A stretch of 64,000 nucleotides of DNA from Micromonospora saelicesensis (GTDB lineage: Bacteria; Actinomycetota; Actinomycetes; Mycobacteriales; Micromonosporaceae), in assembly GCF_900091575.1 (NCBI RefSeq), contig NZ_FMCR01000001.1:186001-250000 (forward strand). Direction: 5' to 3'. This document shows positions 43,724 to 55,164 of this stretch, one piece after another. The notes beneath the pieces were generated by a model, which worked only from the letters and a program-made list of their open reading frames with translations, had not been told where the DNA came from and did not search any database. The translations under genes and the position numbers were made by a program. Position 1 is the stretch's first letter, and the number at the start of each line of letters is the position of its first letter.

Positions 43724-45258
43724 CGCACGTGACCATCCAGCCCACCGGAGTCTCCGCCGAGGACGTGCTCGCGGTGGCCCGCGGCACCGCCACGGTCGTC
43801 CTCGCCCCGGCCACCATCGACGCGATGGCGACCAGCCGGGCCATCGTGGACGGCATCGAGTCGTCGGGCCGTCCCGTCTACGGGGTCTCCACCGGGTTCG
43901 GCGCGTTGGCCAACACCTTCATCGCCCCGGAGCGGCGGGCCGAGCTGCAACACGCGCTGATCCGCTCGCACGCCGCCGGGGTGGGCGCCCCGATGCCGCG
44001 CGAGGTGGTCCGGGCCATGATGCTGCTGCGGGTCCGGTCCCTCGCCCTGGGCCGATCCGGGGTCCGGCCGCTGGTCGCGGAGGCCCTGGTCGACCTGCTC
44101 AACCACGACATCACCCCCTGGGTGCCGGAGCACGGCTCGCTGGGCGCCTCCGGTGACCTGGCGCCGCTGGCGCACTGCGCGCTGGTGCTGCTCGGCGAGG
44201 GTTGGGTGCTCGGCCCGGCCGGTGAGCGGCAGGACGCGGCCGACGCGTTGACCGCCGCCGGGCTCAAGCCGATCGAGCTGGCCGCCAAGGAGGGGCTGGC
44301 GCTGATCAACGGCACCGACGGCATGCTCGGCATGCTGCTGCTGGCCATCCACGACGCCGCGCACCTGTTCGCCATGGCCGACGTGACGGCGGCGCTGGCC
44401 ATCGAGGCGATGCTCGGCTCGGAGCGGCCGTTCCTGCCCGAGCTGCACGCGATCCGGCCGCACCCCGGTCAGGCGGCGTCGGCGGCGAACATCCACCGCC
44501 TGTTGCAGGACTCCCGGGTGATGGACTCGCACCGCGACGACCTGGCGCACGCCGTGCAGGACGCGTACTCGATGCGCTGCGCGCCGCAGGTGGCCGGCGC
44601 GGCCCGCGACACCCTGGACTTCGTCCGCACTGTCGCCGGCCGGGAACTGGTGTCAGTGGTGGACAACCCGGTGGTGTTGCCGGACGGCCGGGTCGAGTCG
44701 ACCGGTAACTTCCACGGCGCCCCGCTCGGCTTCGCCGCGGACTTCCTCGCCATCGCCGCCGCCGAGGTGGGCGCGATCGCCGAGCGGCGGGTCGACCGGC
44801 TGCTCGACGTGACCCGCTCCCGGGAGCTGCCGGCGTTCCTCTCCCCCGACGCCGGGGTCAACTCCGGGCTGATGATCGCCCAGTACACGGCGGCCGGGAT
44901 CGTCGCCGAGAACCGTCGACTGGCCGCCCCCGCCTCGGTGGACTCGCTGCCCACCAGCGGGATGCAGGAGGACCACGTCTCGATGGGCTGGGCGGCGGCC
45001 AAGAAGCTGCGCACCGTGCTGGACAACCTGACCAGCCTGCTCGCTGTGGAGCTGCTGGCCGGCGTACGCGGCCTCCAGCTGCGCGCCCCGCTGCAGCCGT
45101 CACCGGCCGGCCGGGCGGCCGTCGCCGCCCTCGGTGCGGCAGCCGGCGAGCCCGGACCGGACGTGTTCCTCGCCCCGGTCATGGAGGCGGCCCGCGCCGT
45201 CGTCGCCGGGCCGGAGTTGCGCGCCGCCATCGAACGGGAGGTCGGCCCGCTGGGCTGA
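43720..45258 (+). CDS. hutH: Histidine ammonia-lyase
   Basis: A 512-residue enzyme that removes ammonia from histidine to give urocanate. The self-forming MIO cofactor tripeptide Ala143-Ser144-Gly145 is in [37 protein letters not shown] and [12 protein letters not shown] complete the active-site pattern. It is the last hut gene, so the first pathway enzyme is encoded at the distal end. A weak GC hairpin (45280-45300) follows the stop. Confidence 0.97.
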   Translation: MTHVTIQPTGVSAEDVLAVARGTATVVLAPATIDAMATSRAIVDGIESSGRPVYGVSTGFGALANTFIAPERRAELQHALIRSHAAGVGAPMPREVVRAMMLLRVRSLALGRSGVRPLVAEALVDLLNHDITPWVPEHGSLGASGDLAPLAHCALVLLGEGWVLGPAGERQDAADALTAAGLKPIELAAKEGLALINGTDGMLGMLLLAIHDAAHLFAMADVTAALAIEAMLGSERPFLPELHAIRPHPGQAASAANIHRLLQDSRVMDSHRDDLAHAVQDAYSMRCAPQVAGAARDTLDFVRTVAGRELVSVVDNPVVLPDGRVESTGNFHGAPLGFAADFLAIAAAEVGAIAERRVDRLLDVTRSRELPAFLSPDAGVNSGLMIAQYTAAGIVAENRRLAAPASVDSLPTSGMQEDHVSMGWAAAKKLRTVLDNLTSLLAVELLAGVRGLQLRAPLQPSPAGRAAVAALGAAAGEPGPDVFLAPVMEAARAVVAGPELRAAIEREVGPLG

Positions 45259-45288
45259 TCTCCGGCGGGTCGCTGTCGTCCGCCGCGG

Positions 45289-45343
45289 GTCAGGCGGCGG
45301 GCGGCAGCACCTCGTGCCCGTCAGGCGGCGGGCGGCAGCACCT
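45289..45343. repeat. Direct duplication at the end of rdgB
   Basis: A 24-base sequence is present twice (45289-45312 and 45320-45343), offset by 31 bases. The second copy carries the last codons and stop of rdgB (minus strand), the first lies just past it in the hutH-rdgB gap. Confidence 0.9.
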
Positions 45344-45938
45344 TGGCGATTAGTTTGGCCAGCTCGCGCAGCGCCTTGCCCCGGTGACTGATGGCGTCCT
45401 TCTCCGCCGGGGTCAGCTCGGCGTTGGTCCGGTCCTGTCCGTCGCCCAGGAAGATCGGGTCGTAGCCGAACCCGCCGTCGCCGCGCGGCGCACGCAGCAC
45501 CCGCCCGGACTGCCGGCCGTCGACGAGGTGCTCCTTCCCGCCGGGCAGCACCAACGCGACGGTGCAGACGAACGAGGCGGCCCGCTGCTCGTCCGGGACG
45601 TCGGCGATCTGGTCCAGCACCAGCTGAAGGTTGGCCCGGTCGTCGCCGTGCTGGCCGGACCAGCGGGCGCTGAACACCCCCGGCATGCCGTTGAGCGCGT
45701 CGACAGCGAGCCCGGAGTCGTCGGCGATGGTCGGCAGTCCACTCTGCCGGCAGCCCTCCCGCGCCTTGATCAGCGCGTTCTCGCCGAAGGTCAGGCCGGT
45801 CTCCGGCAGCTCCGCGTACTGCTCGACGTCGTCCAGCCCGAGCAGGGCGATCCGGTGCGCGCCGAGCGCGCCGTCCAGGATCCGCTGCAGCTCGACCAGC
45901 TTCTTGCGGTTACGGGTGGCGAGCAGGACCTTGTTCAT
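45321..45938 (-). CDS. rdgB: Non-canonical purine NTP pyrophosphatase (RdgB/HAM1)
   Basis: A 205-residue enzyme that hydrolyses dITP/XTP to the monophosphate and protects nucleic acids from deaminated purines. Motifs are VLLATRNRKKLVEL, FGENALIKAREG, ADDSGLAVDALNG, APRGDGGFGYDPIFLGDG and AISHRGKALREL. It is 49 bases after rph on the same strand, the usual actinobacterial pairing. Confidence 0.96.
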   Translation of the reverse strand: MNKVLLATRNRKKLVELQRILDGALGAHRIALLGLDDVEQYAELPETGLTFGENALIKAREGCRQSGLPTIADDSGLAVDALNGMPGVFSARWSGQHGDDRANLQLVLDQIADVPDEQRAASFVCTVALVLPGGKEHLVDGRQSGRVLRAPRGDGGFGYDPIFLGDGQDRTNAELTPAEKDAISHRGKALRELAKLIAKVLPPAA

Positions 45939-45987
45939 GCTGAGACACCTTTGTTCGCGACTGCGGGGCTCGCAAGCTTCCTCGCGC

Positions 45988-46713
45988 TCACGCGAGGGCC
46001 TTCCGCTGGGCTTCGGCCAACTCGGCGCAGCCGGCGACGGCCAGGTCGAGCAGGGCGTCGAGCTGGTCGCGGGCGAACACGCCCGCCTCACCGGTGCCCT
46101 GCACCTCGACGAAGTCGCCAGCCCCGGTGCACACCACGTTCATGTCCACCTCGGCGGCGACGTCCTCCTCGTAGCAGAGGTCGAGCCGGGCCTCCCCGGC
46201 GATGACCCCCACGCTGACCGCGGCCACCGAGCGGTGCATCACCTTCTCCGGCTTGCCGGCCAACGACTTGCGGGCGGCAAGCCAGCCCACCGCGTCGTGC
46301 AGGGCGACGTACGCGCCGGTGATCGCGGCGGTGCGGGTGCCGCCGTCGGCCTGGAGCACGTCGCAGTCGAGCACTATCGAGTTCTCGCCGAGCGCCTTGA
46401 GGTCGATGCTGGCCCGCAGACTGCGGCCGATCAACCGGGAGATCTCGTGGGTACGACCACCGACCCGACCCTTGACGCTTTCCCGGTCGGAGCGGGTGTT
46501 GGTGGCCCGGGGCAGCATCGCGTACTCGGCGGTCACCCAGCCGAGCCCGGAGCCCTTGCGCCAGCGGGGCACCCCCTCGGTGACGCTCGCCGTGCAGAGC
46601 ACCCGGGTGCCGCCGAACTCGACGAGCACCGAGCCCTCCGGATGGGTGCTCCAGCCTCGGGTCAGGGTCACCGGTCGAAGTTGAGAGGGCCCTCGCCCGT
46701 CAGGTCGCGCCAT
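45988..46713 (-). CDS. rph: Ribonuclease PH
   Basis: A 241-residue phosphorolytic 3'-5' exoribonuclease that trims tRNA 3' ends. It begins [21 protein letters not shown] and has [74 protein letters not shown] and [21 protein letters not shown]. It is the usual length and lies between an Rv1339-like gene and rdgB. Confidence 0.97.
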   Translation of the reverse strand: MARPDGRGPSQLRPVTLTRGWSTHPEGSVLVEFGGTRVLCTASVTEGVPRWRKGSGLGWVTAEYAMLPRATNTRSDRESVKGRVGGRTHEISRLIGRSLRASIDLKALGENSIVLDCDVLQADGGTRTAAITGAYVALHDAVGWLAARKSLAGKPEKVMHRSVAAVSVGVIAGEARLDLCYEEDVAAEVDMNVVCTGAGDFVEVQGTGEAGVFARDQLDALLDLAVAGCAELAEAQRKALA

Positions 46714-46835
46714 CCCTGCACCCTATGCGGTGCGGCGATCCACCTCGCTCGCGGTGCCCCAGGGAACGTCCGCGACGTGCACACCGAGGAACCCGGCGAC
46801 CGCCGGCCGGGGCCCCGCGAACCGGGCGTGCTGCG

Positions 46836-47579
46836 TCAGACGTCGTAGCTGGCGCCGGGCCGGACCACCTCGAGCGGCCCGGTGTACGCGGAAGCGGCCG
46901 ACTCCAACGTGTGCGCCTCGCTGCCCCACGCGGGCACCAGGTGGGTGAGCAGCAGCCGACCCACAGCGGCCTTGGTCGCCGCCTCGCCGGCCTCCCGACC
47001 GGTCAGGTGCAGATCCGGCGGATTGTCCATGCCGTCGAGGTAACTGGCCTCGCAGAGGAACACGTCGGCGTTCTGGGCCAGCCGCAGCAGCGCCTCACAG
47101 GGCGCGGTGTCCGACGAGTAGCACAGCGAACGGCCGTCGTGCTCCAGCCGCACACCGTACGTCTCGACGGGGTGGTTGACCCGGTCGACGGTGACGGAGA
47201 ACGGGCCGATCGGGAAGGTGCCCGGCTGGAGTGCGTAGAACTGGTACACGTCCTCCACCGAACCGTCGTCGCCGTAGGCGGCGCTGAGCCGGTCCGGTGC
47301 GCCGGCGGGCGCGTACACCGGCAGGGCCGGGTAGGGGCCGTCCGGGGCGTACCGGCGCACCACCACGTACAGCACGGCGTCGAACATGTGGTCACAGTGC
47401 AGGTGGGTCAGCAGGATGGCGTCCGGGGCGTGCAACCCCGCGTACCGCTGGAGGCTGGACAGCGACCCCGAGCCGAAGTCGACCAGGAGCCGGAAGCCGT
47501 CGGCCTCGACGAGGTACGCCGAGCAGGGCGACTCGGGGCCAGGGAAGCTGCCGGCGCTTCCCAGAACGGTCAGTCGCAT
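46836..47579 (-). CDS. Metallo-beta-lactamase fold hydrolase (Rv1339-like)
   Basis: A 247-residue enzyme with the di-metal motif THLHCDHM, a further His at VNHPVETYG, the bridging Asp in YSSDTAPCEAL and a last His in LLTHLVPAWG. Gene order cysO-cysM-this-rph-rdgB matches the mycobacterial region of Rv1339, which has been reported as an atypical cAMP phosphodiesterase. Function here is therefore a cyclic nucleotide or phosphodiester hydrolase by analogy; not tRNase Z, as its exosite arm is absent. Confidence 0.85.
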   Translation of the reverse strand: MRLTVLGSAGSFPGPESPCSAYLVEADGFRLLVDFGSGSLSSLQRYAGLHAPDAILLTHLHCDHMFDAVLYVVVRRYAPDGPYPALPVYAPAGAPDRLSAAYGDDGSVEDVYQFYALQPGTFPIGPFSVTVDRVNHPVETYGVRLEHDGRSLCYSSDTAPCEALLRLAQNADVFLCEASYLDGMDNPPDLHLTGREAGEAATKAAVGRLLLTHLVPAWGSEAHTLESAASAYTGPLEVVRPGASYDV

Positions 47580-47753
47580 CGAGTGGTCTCGCTGTCACTA
47601 TCAGTAGCAACCGCGCCGGCGATGGTCCCGGCCATGATCTCTACCGACGCGTACGCCACGCTGCGCAGCCTACGCTGGCGCACCCGGCAGCAAGAATCAC
47701 CCAACGGAAGTTGTCACGAACGTGACACCCACTCGCGGTACGTCGGGAAGCGC

Positions 47754-47783
47754 ACGGGCCGTCGACGAATGTCGACGGCCCGT
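47754..47783 (-). terminator. Hairpin terminator after cysM
   Basis: A 13-bp perfect stem (ACGGGCCGTCGAC with GTCGACGGCCCGT) and a 4-base GAAT loop lie 20 bases past the cysM stop on the minus strand. Confidence 0.7.
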
Positions 47784-47802
47784 AGTCGGCAGACCAGACC
47801 GG

Positions 47803-49181
<1,379 letters not shown>

Positions 49182-49246
49182 GATGTGGAACTCCTCGATC
49201 GGGTGTGCCTACGGTGACGGGACGAGACGGCTGCGGCGCTGACAGG

Positions 49247-49741
49247 TCAGCGGCCGGAACACTCGTAATCGACCGTCGCCGGGCTCTGCCCGAACATGTA
49301 GGACTGGACGGCGTGCGGGTCGACACCGGCCTCCACGACACGGACCGGCTCCTCGGTGACCACGCCATCGACGATCCGGAAGGACCGGATCTCCTCCGAG
49401 TCGGGCTCACGGGTCGACACGAGCAGGTAGTGCGCCCCCGGCTCACCGGCGAAGGAGACATCCGTCCGCGACGGGTACGCCTCGGTGGCGGTGTGCGAGT
49501 GGTAGATGACGACGGGCTCTTCGTCCCGGTCGTCCATCTCCCGCCACACGCGCAGGTGCTCCATCGAGTCGAACTCGTAGAAGGTCATCGACCGCGCGGC
49601 ATTGTCCATCGGGATGTGCCGGGTCGGGGTGTCGCTGCCGACGGGACCGGCGACCACGCCGCACGCCTCGTCAGGGTGATCCCGGCGCGCGTGGGCGACG
49701 ATCGCGTCAATGATCGACCGGTCGATGCTCAGCACGTGCAC
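49247..49741 (-). CDS. mec: JAMM/MPN+ metallopeptidase of CysO (Mec)
   Basis: A 164-residue zinc peptidase that frees cysteine from the CysO-cysteine adduct. The catalytic Glu is in HPDEACGVVAG and the zinc motif is YHSHTATEAYPSRTD (H-x-H...S..D). In this operon it lies 65 bases before cysO. The long CysO tail makes a second role in trimming it plausible. Confidence 0.93.
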   Translation of the reverse strand: MHVLSIDRSIIDAIVAHARRDHPDEACGVVAGPVGSDTPTRHIPMDNAARSMTFYEFDSMEHLRVWREMDDRDEEPVVIYHSHTATEAYPSRTDVSFAGEPGAHYLLVSTREPDSEEIRSFRIVDGVVTEEPVRVVEAGVDPHAVQSYMFGQSPATVDYECSGR

Positions 49742-49787
49742 CAGCCTAACGCCTGCCGGGCACGGGCCGAAGTGGTGCCGGTCACCC

Positions 49788-50288
49788 CTAGTCGATCAAG
49801 GCGTTGAGCAGCGACTCCTGTAGATATCCGAGATAGGCGTAGACCGAAAGCTGGAACACCCGGCTGGAACCCGGGTCCTCAGCGACCGCGTCGTCCAACT
49901 CCTCGCCCAGATCCGTGCCGTCCTTGATCTCCAGGCGGACGCCCATCGCGAGCCGGGCGTCGTTCAGTGCCCGCAACCACGCCTCGGCGGCCTCGGCGTC
50001 CAGCCGCACCTCGCCACCGGCGTCGTCCGGCAACGCGGCCAGGATCGCCCCCGCCTGATCGATCTTCGCGGTCTTCAGGTCGCCCTCGGTGTAGCGGCGG
50101 AACTCGGCGGTGCCCGGAGCGTCCTGTGGGTAGACCGCCGGAAAGAGCCGACCGACCACCGGGTCGGTGTGGTCGAAGCCATCGGTGAGCAGACCCACCA
50201 CCTCGGAGGCGACCTTGCGCAGCACCCGCACCTCGTCGACGGCGAAGACTGCGACGTAGTGACCGGCCTGGCGATGGAACATGCTCAT
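49788..50288 (-). CDS. DUF2017 family protein
   Basis: A 166-residue cytoplasmic protein found next to clpS in many actinobacteria. It has [24 protein letters not shown] and ending [20 protein letters not shown]. Function is unknown; the constant pairing with ClpS suggests a link to protein turnover. The ATG overlaps the clpS stop (ATGA), so it is translationally coupled. Confidence 0.85.
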   Translation of the reverse strand: MSMFHRQAGHYVAVFAVDEVRVLRKVASEVVGLLTDGFDHTDPVVGRLFPAVYPQDAPGTAEFRRYTEGDLKTAKIDQAGAILAALPDDAGGEVRLDAEAAEAWLRALNDARLAMGVRLEIKDGTDLGEELDDAVAEDPGSSRVFQLSVYAYLGYLQESLLNALID

Positions 50289-50575
50289 GATCTGTCCACC
50301 GTCGCCCACAGCCCGTACGCGTGCAGCTGCGACGCGTCGTGCTCCATCCGTTCGCGGGCACCGGTGGAAACCACGGCGCGGCCCTTGTGGTGCACGTCCA
50401 GCATCAGCTGTTCGGCCCTCTCCCGGCTGTAGCCGAAAAGCTTCTGGAAGACCCAGGTCACGTACGTCATCAGATTGACCGGGTCGTCCCACACGATCGT
50501 CACCCACTGCCGGTCGGACGCCGGCACCTCGTCAGTGTCCGGCGTCTCGACCGGTGCAACCTGCGGAGCCGCCAT
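50285..50575 (-). CDS. clpS: ATP-dependent Clp protease adaptor
   Basis: A 96-residue adaptor that delivers N-degron proteins to ClpC/Clp[48 protein letters not shown] is the conserved core with the N-degron pocket (DDPVN, ML..H). An N-terminal 25-residue flexible tail is as usual. The start at 50575 has a G-rich stretch just upstream; 50584 is an alternative. Confidence 0.95.
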   Translation of the reverse strand: MAAPQVAPVETPDTDEVPASDRQWVTIVWDDPVNLMTYVTWVFQKLFGYSRERAEQLMLDVHHKGRAVVSTGARERMEHDASQLHAYGLWATVDRS

Positions 50576-50723
50576 GCCCCCCATCGTGCCACCGGTTTCC
50601 CGGAACCGAGGAACCGGAACGCCGGCCCGGCGCGGATCACCCACCCCGGGCCCTCCCGACCCGCCCCGGACGCCATCGGAGGTGGGGTCCGGCCCGGACC
50701 CGGACCAACCGGTGGGCGCGCCG

Positions 50724-52274
50724 TCAGGCGAGCAGAATGCCGTGATCGACTGCATCGGAGAGCACCACGCCCAGCGAGAGGCGGATCACCTCGAACCGTC
50801 GGGAGATCTCCCTGGACAACCCCAACTCGACCTCGCGCACCGCCCGTTGGGACCAGGCCCGCGCCGCGCTGTGGTCGCCGGTGCCGGGCGTACGCCACTG
50901 CTGCCAGCACCCGCCGGAGAGCGCCACCGCGATGGGCGGGAGCACCTCGTCCCGGGACGCCACCGGATAGCTGGCGGCGGCGTCGATCGCCTCCAGGCCG
51001 GTCAACTCGGCCACGCCTGCCGTGCTGGTGATCAACAGCACCTTGTCCAGTTCGTGGCCGGGCCGGTGATCGGCCAGGCCGTACTGCACCGCGGCGGCGA
51101 TCCGGCGGCGCACACCTTCGGCCGGCGGCGCGCCGAGCACCTGGGACGCGACGTCGGTCATGATGCCGCGCACCGCCTGATCGCACTGCGCGGTGGCCAG
51201 CAACGACAACGCCGCCATCTCCCGGTCGAGGAGATCCGGTAGGCCGGCACAGCCGACTCCGAACACGATCTCCTGAACGGCCCGAAGGTGGATGTTCGCC
51301 AACTCCAGGGCGAGGTGCTGGCGGATCCGCTGAGCACACGAGCGGGCGTGGCGGTCGAGCCGCTCGGACCAGTCACCCGCATCGGCGGCCACGGCGACGC
51401 GGCCCTGCTGGCCCGGTAGAACCGGTGGGTCGACGCTGGCCCGCTGCAACCCCTCACGCGACGCCCAACCCACCAGCGCCCGCCGCAGGTCGGCGGCGGT
51501 GTCGGCCCCGTCGACCGGGAACCACCGTGCGCTGGCCAGCGCCGGCACCGCGGCCAGGAGTGCCGCCCGATGTGCCTCCACCGTCACCGCGACCGCGTCC
51601 ACCTCGGTCTCCGCACCCCCGACCGGCGGGACGGACGCCCCCGCGCCCTCCGTAGTCGCCGTGCCGTCGGTCAGCGGAGCCCACCCCGCCGCGCCGGGGG
51701 TGACCGCGAAGACGACCTCCACCGAGGTCGGGGCGACTTCGGCGAGCAGGTTCAACTCGGCGGCGGTGAAGGCCTGGTCGGCGGCGATCACGAAGAGCAG
51801 CGCGCCGGCTCGGCCCGCCGCTTCGAGCAGCACCCGGGTGCCGGACACGCCGAGGGTGGCGGTGTCCGGAACATCGACCAGGGTGAAGTGCCGCAGCAGC
51901 GGCTGGGGCACGCTCAACTCGACCCGCCGGGGCGGGCGGGCCAACGCCGGACCGGCGGCGTCCCGGTCCGCGCCGTACGAGTGCGGCTGGCGGTAACCGG
52001 GCACGAACGCCGCGCGGGTGGGCACCTTGGCGTCGCGCACCACCAACCAGCTGCCCGCCGGCACTGTGAGCATGACCGGGTCGAGCTCGAGCAGGGTGGC
52101 GAGCACGGCACGCCGCTCGGCACCGGCCGGGCCGACGGCGACCACACCGAGCGGCTCGTCCGGGGCGGCGCCGGACACGCCGACCCGGGTGGGGAGGGGG
52201 CCGCAGATGGGTAGGTCGGTTGGGCCGGTCATGTCGTCCGGCGAATCGACCGAGGGGAGAGGGCCCTGCTTCAT
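50724..52274 (-). CDS. Dynamin-like protein lacking a standard P-loop
   Basis: A 516-residue protein. Its N-terminal third has the layout of a dynamin/GTPase domain: [21 protein letters not shown] where GxxGxGKS would be (Lys and Ser/Thr missing), [10 protein letters not shown] at the DxxG position and [24 protein letters not shown] as the following strand. The rest is a long helical region (about residues 300-516) with repeated Arg-Ala-Leu-rich helices. It may bind nothing or bind a nucleotide unusually. It lies between clpS and a divergent regulator and has no similarity I recognise to a named family. No membrane helix is seen. Confidence 0.55.
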   Translation of the reverse strand: MKQGPLPSVDSPDDMTGPTDLPICGPLPTRVGVSGAAPDEPLGVVAVGPAGAERRAVLATLLELDPVMLTVPAGSWLVVRDAKVPTRAAFVPGYRQPHSYGADRDAAGPALARPPRRVELSVPQPLLRHFTLVDVPDTATLGVSGTRVLLEAAGRAGALLFVIAADQAFTAAELNLLAEVAPTSVEVVFAVTPGAAGWAPLTDGTATTEGAGASVPPVGGAETEVDAVAVTVEAHRAALLAAVPALASARWFPVDGADTAADLRRALVGWASREGLQRASVDPPVLPGQQGRVAVAADAGDWSERLDRHARSCAQRIRQHLALELANIHLRAVQEIVFGVGCAGLPDLLDREMAALSLLATAQCDQAVRGIMTDVASQVLGAPPAEGVRRRIAAAVQYGLADHRPGHELDKVLLITSTAGVAELTGLEAIDAAASYPVASRDEVLPPIAVALSGGCWQQWRTPGTGDHSAARAWSQRAVREVELGLSREISRRFEVIRLSLGVVLSDAVDHGILLA

Positions 52275-52382
52275 CAGGTGCCTCCCGTTGCAGGTGACCG
52301 TGGGTCCGGTCGCGAAAATTCCGGTGCGTCAACCCGGATGTTCCGAAGACTACGGGCGGGCTGGCGACCGGGCGGAACACCT

Positions 52383-52414
52383 CGAATACTCACGGGTAAT
52401 TGTGCGAATACTCA
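52383..52414. promoter_or_regulatory. Two direct repeats upstream of the LuxR-family gene
   Basis: CGAATACTCA occurs at 52383-52392 and again at 52405-52414, a 22-base spacing (two helical turns). It lies 56-87 bases before the start of the LuxR regulator gene, so an autoregulatory site or RNA polymerase contact is possible. Confidence 0.4.
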
Positions 52415-52469
52415 ACTTCGCACCGTGACGGTGCGGGCGCGGACGGATTCCGGTCGATATGCTGCGCGA

Positions 52470-55148
52470 ATGAGTCGATGGGAGTTCGTCGGCCGCACGG
52501 GTGAGCTCAACCGCCTGCTGGAGGCGGTGACCGGTGAGGCCGGCCGCGGGCTCTTCTTCAGCGGCAGCGCTGGCATCGGCAAGAGTCGGCTGCTGCGCGA
52601 GGGCGTGGGCGCGTTGCCCACCGACCGGTTCGCGATCTGGTCCATCGCCGCCAGCGCCACCACCGCGGCGCTGCCGTTCGGCGGGCTGGTCCAGGTCCTC
52701 CCCGCCGAGCAGCCCCAGGGCCTCTCCCCCGCCGGCATCCTGCGCTGGGCGCTCAACGTGCTGCAACAGCAGGCGGCCGGCCGACGGATCGTGCTCGCCA
52801 TCGACGATGCCCACCTGCTCGATCCCCCCTCGGCCGCACTTGTGCATCTGGTCGCCCGCGCCGAGAACGCCACAGTGGTCGGCACCCTGCGCGACGGCGA
52901 GCAGATCCCGCTGCCGATCCGCGCACTCTGGACCGACGACCTGGTCGAGCACGTCGAGCTGACCCCGATGCCGCAGGAGGAGACCACCGACCTGCTGGCG
53001 GCGATCCTGGGCGGCCCGGTCGACGCCGGCTCCGCCGACCGGCTCGGCCGGCTGTCGGCCGGCAACCCGCTGCTGCTGCGCGAGCTGGTGCACGCCGCCA
53101 ACGGCAGCGCCGAGTTGAAGCGCACGTACGGGATCTGGAAGTGGACCGGGCGACTGGAACTGGCGCCCAACCTGACCGACCTCATCGACACCCGGGTCGG
53201 CAAGCTCACCGACGGCGTCCGCGCGGTCGTCGAGCTGGTCGCGTTCGGCGAACCACTGGGCCTGCACCTTCTGAGGCAGGCCGCCGAACAGTCGGACGTG
53301 GAGACCGCCGAAGAACGCGGGCTGATCACCGTCATCCAGCACGACCGGCGCACCAACGTCCGGCTGGCGCACCCGCTCTACGGCGAGGTGATGCGCCGTC
53401 GCTGCCCGGTCAGCCGCACCCGCCGACTCCAGGCACACCTCGCCGAGCTGCTCGAGCAGGTCGGCAAACGCCGACGCGACGACCTGTTGCGGGTGGCCGT
53501 CTGGCGACTCGACTCGGGCACCGCACAGGACCCGGCTCTGCTGCTGGACGCAGCGGTGCAGGCGTTCACCCGCTACGACGTGCCGCTGGCGACCCGCCTG
53601 GCGCGGGCCGCGCTGAACGCCGACGGCGGCTACGACGCGGCGGAGCTGCTGGCCACCATCCTGATGTTCGCCGACCGACCCGACGAGGCGATCGACGTCC
53701 TCGACGCGGTCACTCCCGAACCCGGCGACGAGCGGCGGCTCTGCCGCTGGCTGACCGTACGCGGCATGGTCAGCTACTGGGGGCTGAGCCAGCAGTCCAC
53801 GGTGGAGGAGATCGCAAGCCGGGTCGAGCAGCTCAGCGACTCCGCCGACCGGTCCCGGGTGCACGCCTTCGAGGCGATCATGCGTCTGCACCGACTGGAC
53901 ACGACCACAGCTGTGCAGCTCAGCCGACGGGTACTGGACCGGCCGGCGGCCGGCGTCGCCGCCCGCGAGCTGGCCCGTTCCACCATCGCGTACGTCCAGG
54001 CCGCGCAGGGCGAGCTGACCCGCAGCGGTACGGCGATCGCCCAGGTGCACTCGGCTGCGGCGAGTTGGCGCACCGACATGCCGTACCTCCAGTTGGCCCT
54101 GGAACTGGCCCGAGGCACCCGGCTCATGCTCACCGGTGACCTGGCCGGGATCGACGCGATCGTGGCCGACGAGTTCGCCGACCTCGCCGGAGCCGGCGAC
54201 TTCCGCCTCGGCACCGGCTACCTGGCCATCCTCCAGGCGTACGCGGCCCGGCTGCGCGGGCAGAGCGACGCGGCCATGCGGACCTCGCTGGGTGCCTGCG
54301 CGGTGCTGGCCACGAGTCGGGTCTACGCCGGTCTGGCCCAGGCCGAACGCGCCCAGGCGGCGGCGCTGCGCGGTGACGCCACGCAGGCGGTTGCGGCGAT
54401 GGCCGAAGCCGACCGCACCCACGCGCCGGGCATGGCGGTGCTCTACCCGTGGCTGGAGCAGGCCCGGGGCGCGTCGCTCGCCGCCTCGGGTGACCTCCCG
54501 GGCGCTGTCAAACACCTCGGTGACCTGGTGGATCGACTGCGCTCGGACGGCTTCGCCGGGCACGAGGTGCATGTCCTGCACGACCTCGTCCGACTCGACC
54601 AGGCGGGCATGGCTGTCGGCCCCACCTGCTCCGACGGTGGTCGGCGCACCGTCGCGCAGCGCCTCGCCGAGCTCTCCGAGCGGGTCGACGGGGTGCTCCC
54701 GCCGCTGCTGGCCCGGCACGCCCGCGCCGCGGTGACCGACTCCCCCACCGATCTGCTCGCGGTCGCCGACGACTATGCCGCCCTGGAGTTGACCGTGTAC
54801 GCCGCCGAGGCCACCTCCCAGGCCGTCCAGCGGCTGCGCCGGCAGCACTCGGCTGCCGCCAACGACGCCCGGGAACGCCTCGCCGGGTTGCTCGGGCGCT
54901 GTGACCTGATCCGGACGCCGGCGCTCCAGGCCGGCGCGCCCGTGCTCACCGAGCGGGAGTGGCAGGTGGCGCGCCTCGCCGCACACGGCGCTCCCAGCCG
55001 GGCCATCGCCGAACGGCTCTACCTCTCGGCGCGCACCGTGGAGAACCACCTCCAGCGGATCTACGCCAAGCTCGGCGTCACCGGCCGGGCCGAGCTGTGG
55101 GCGGCGTTACGCTCGATCCCGGGCCACGACGGCGTCGACCCGAGCTGA
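52470..55148 (+). CDS. Large ATP-binding LuxR (LAL/MalT-type) regulator
   Basis: An 892-residue signal-transduction ATPase. An AAA/STAND ATPase is at the N terminus with Walker A FFSGSAGIGKSRLL (about 31-44) and Walker B IVLAIDDAHLLD (about 105-115). A long TPR-like helical middle (about 330-800) follows, and the LuxR helix-turn-helix is at the C terminus (about 825-885): LTEREWQVARLAAHGAPSRAIAERLYLSARTVENHLQRIYAKLGV. The ligand and target genes are unknown. pncB follows 16 bases later on the same strand but may use its own start signals. Confidence 0.9.
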   Translation: MSRWEFVGRTGELNRLLEAVTGEAGRGLFFSGSAGIGKSRLLREGVGALPTDRFAIWSIAASATTAALPFGGLVQVLPAEQPQGLSPAGILRWALNVLQQQAAGRRIVLAIDDAHLLDPPSAALVHLVARAENATVVGTLRDGEQIPLPIRALWTDDLVEHVELTPMPQEETTDLLAAILGGPVDAGSADRLGRLSAGNPLLLRELVHAANGSAELKRTYGIWKWTGRLELAPNLTDLIDTRVGKLTDGVRAVVELVAFGEPLGLHLLRQAAEQSDVETAEERGLITVIQHDRRTNVRLAHPLYGEVMRRRCPVSRTRRLQAHLAELLEQVGKRRRDDLLRVAVWRLDSGTAQDPALLLDAAVQAFTRYDVPLATRLARAALNADGGYDAAELLATILMFADRPDEAIDVLDAVTPEPGDERRLCRWLTVRGMVSYWGLSQQSTVEEIASRVEQLSDSADRSRVHAFEAIMRLHRLDTTTAVQLSRRVLDRPAAGVAARELARSTIAYVQAAQGELTRSGTAIAQVHSAAASWRTDMPYLQLALELARGTRLMLTGDLAGIDAIVADEFADLAGAGDFRLGTGYLAILQAYAARLRGQSDAAMRTSLGACAVLATSRVYAGLAQAERAQAAALRGDATQAVAAMAEADRTHAPGMAVLYPWLEQARGASLAASGDLPGAVKHLGDLVDRLRSDGFAGHEVHVLHDLVRLDQAGMAVGPTCSDGGRRTVAQRLAELSERVDGVLPPLLARHARAAVTDSPTDLLAVADDYAALELTVYAAEATSQAVQRLRRQHSAAANDARERLAGLLGRCDLIRTPALQAGAPVLTEREWQVARLAAHGAPSRAIAERLYLSARTVENHLQRIYAKLGVTGRAELWAALRSIPGHDGVDPS

Positions 55149-55164
55149 ACCTTAGGCTGGGGCG

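Noticed and set aside
52350..55049. An open frame of almost 900 codons antisense to the LuxR regulator
   Set aside because: Its translation is Gly/Arg/Val-rich mirror text typical of the opposite strand of GC-rich genes, without motifs, while the sense strand has clear P-loop and HTH motifs.
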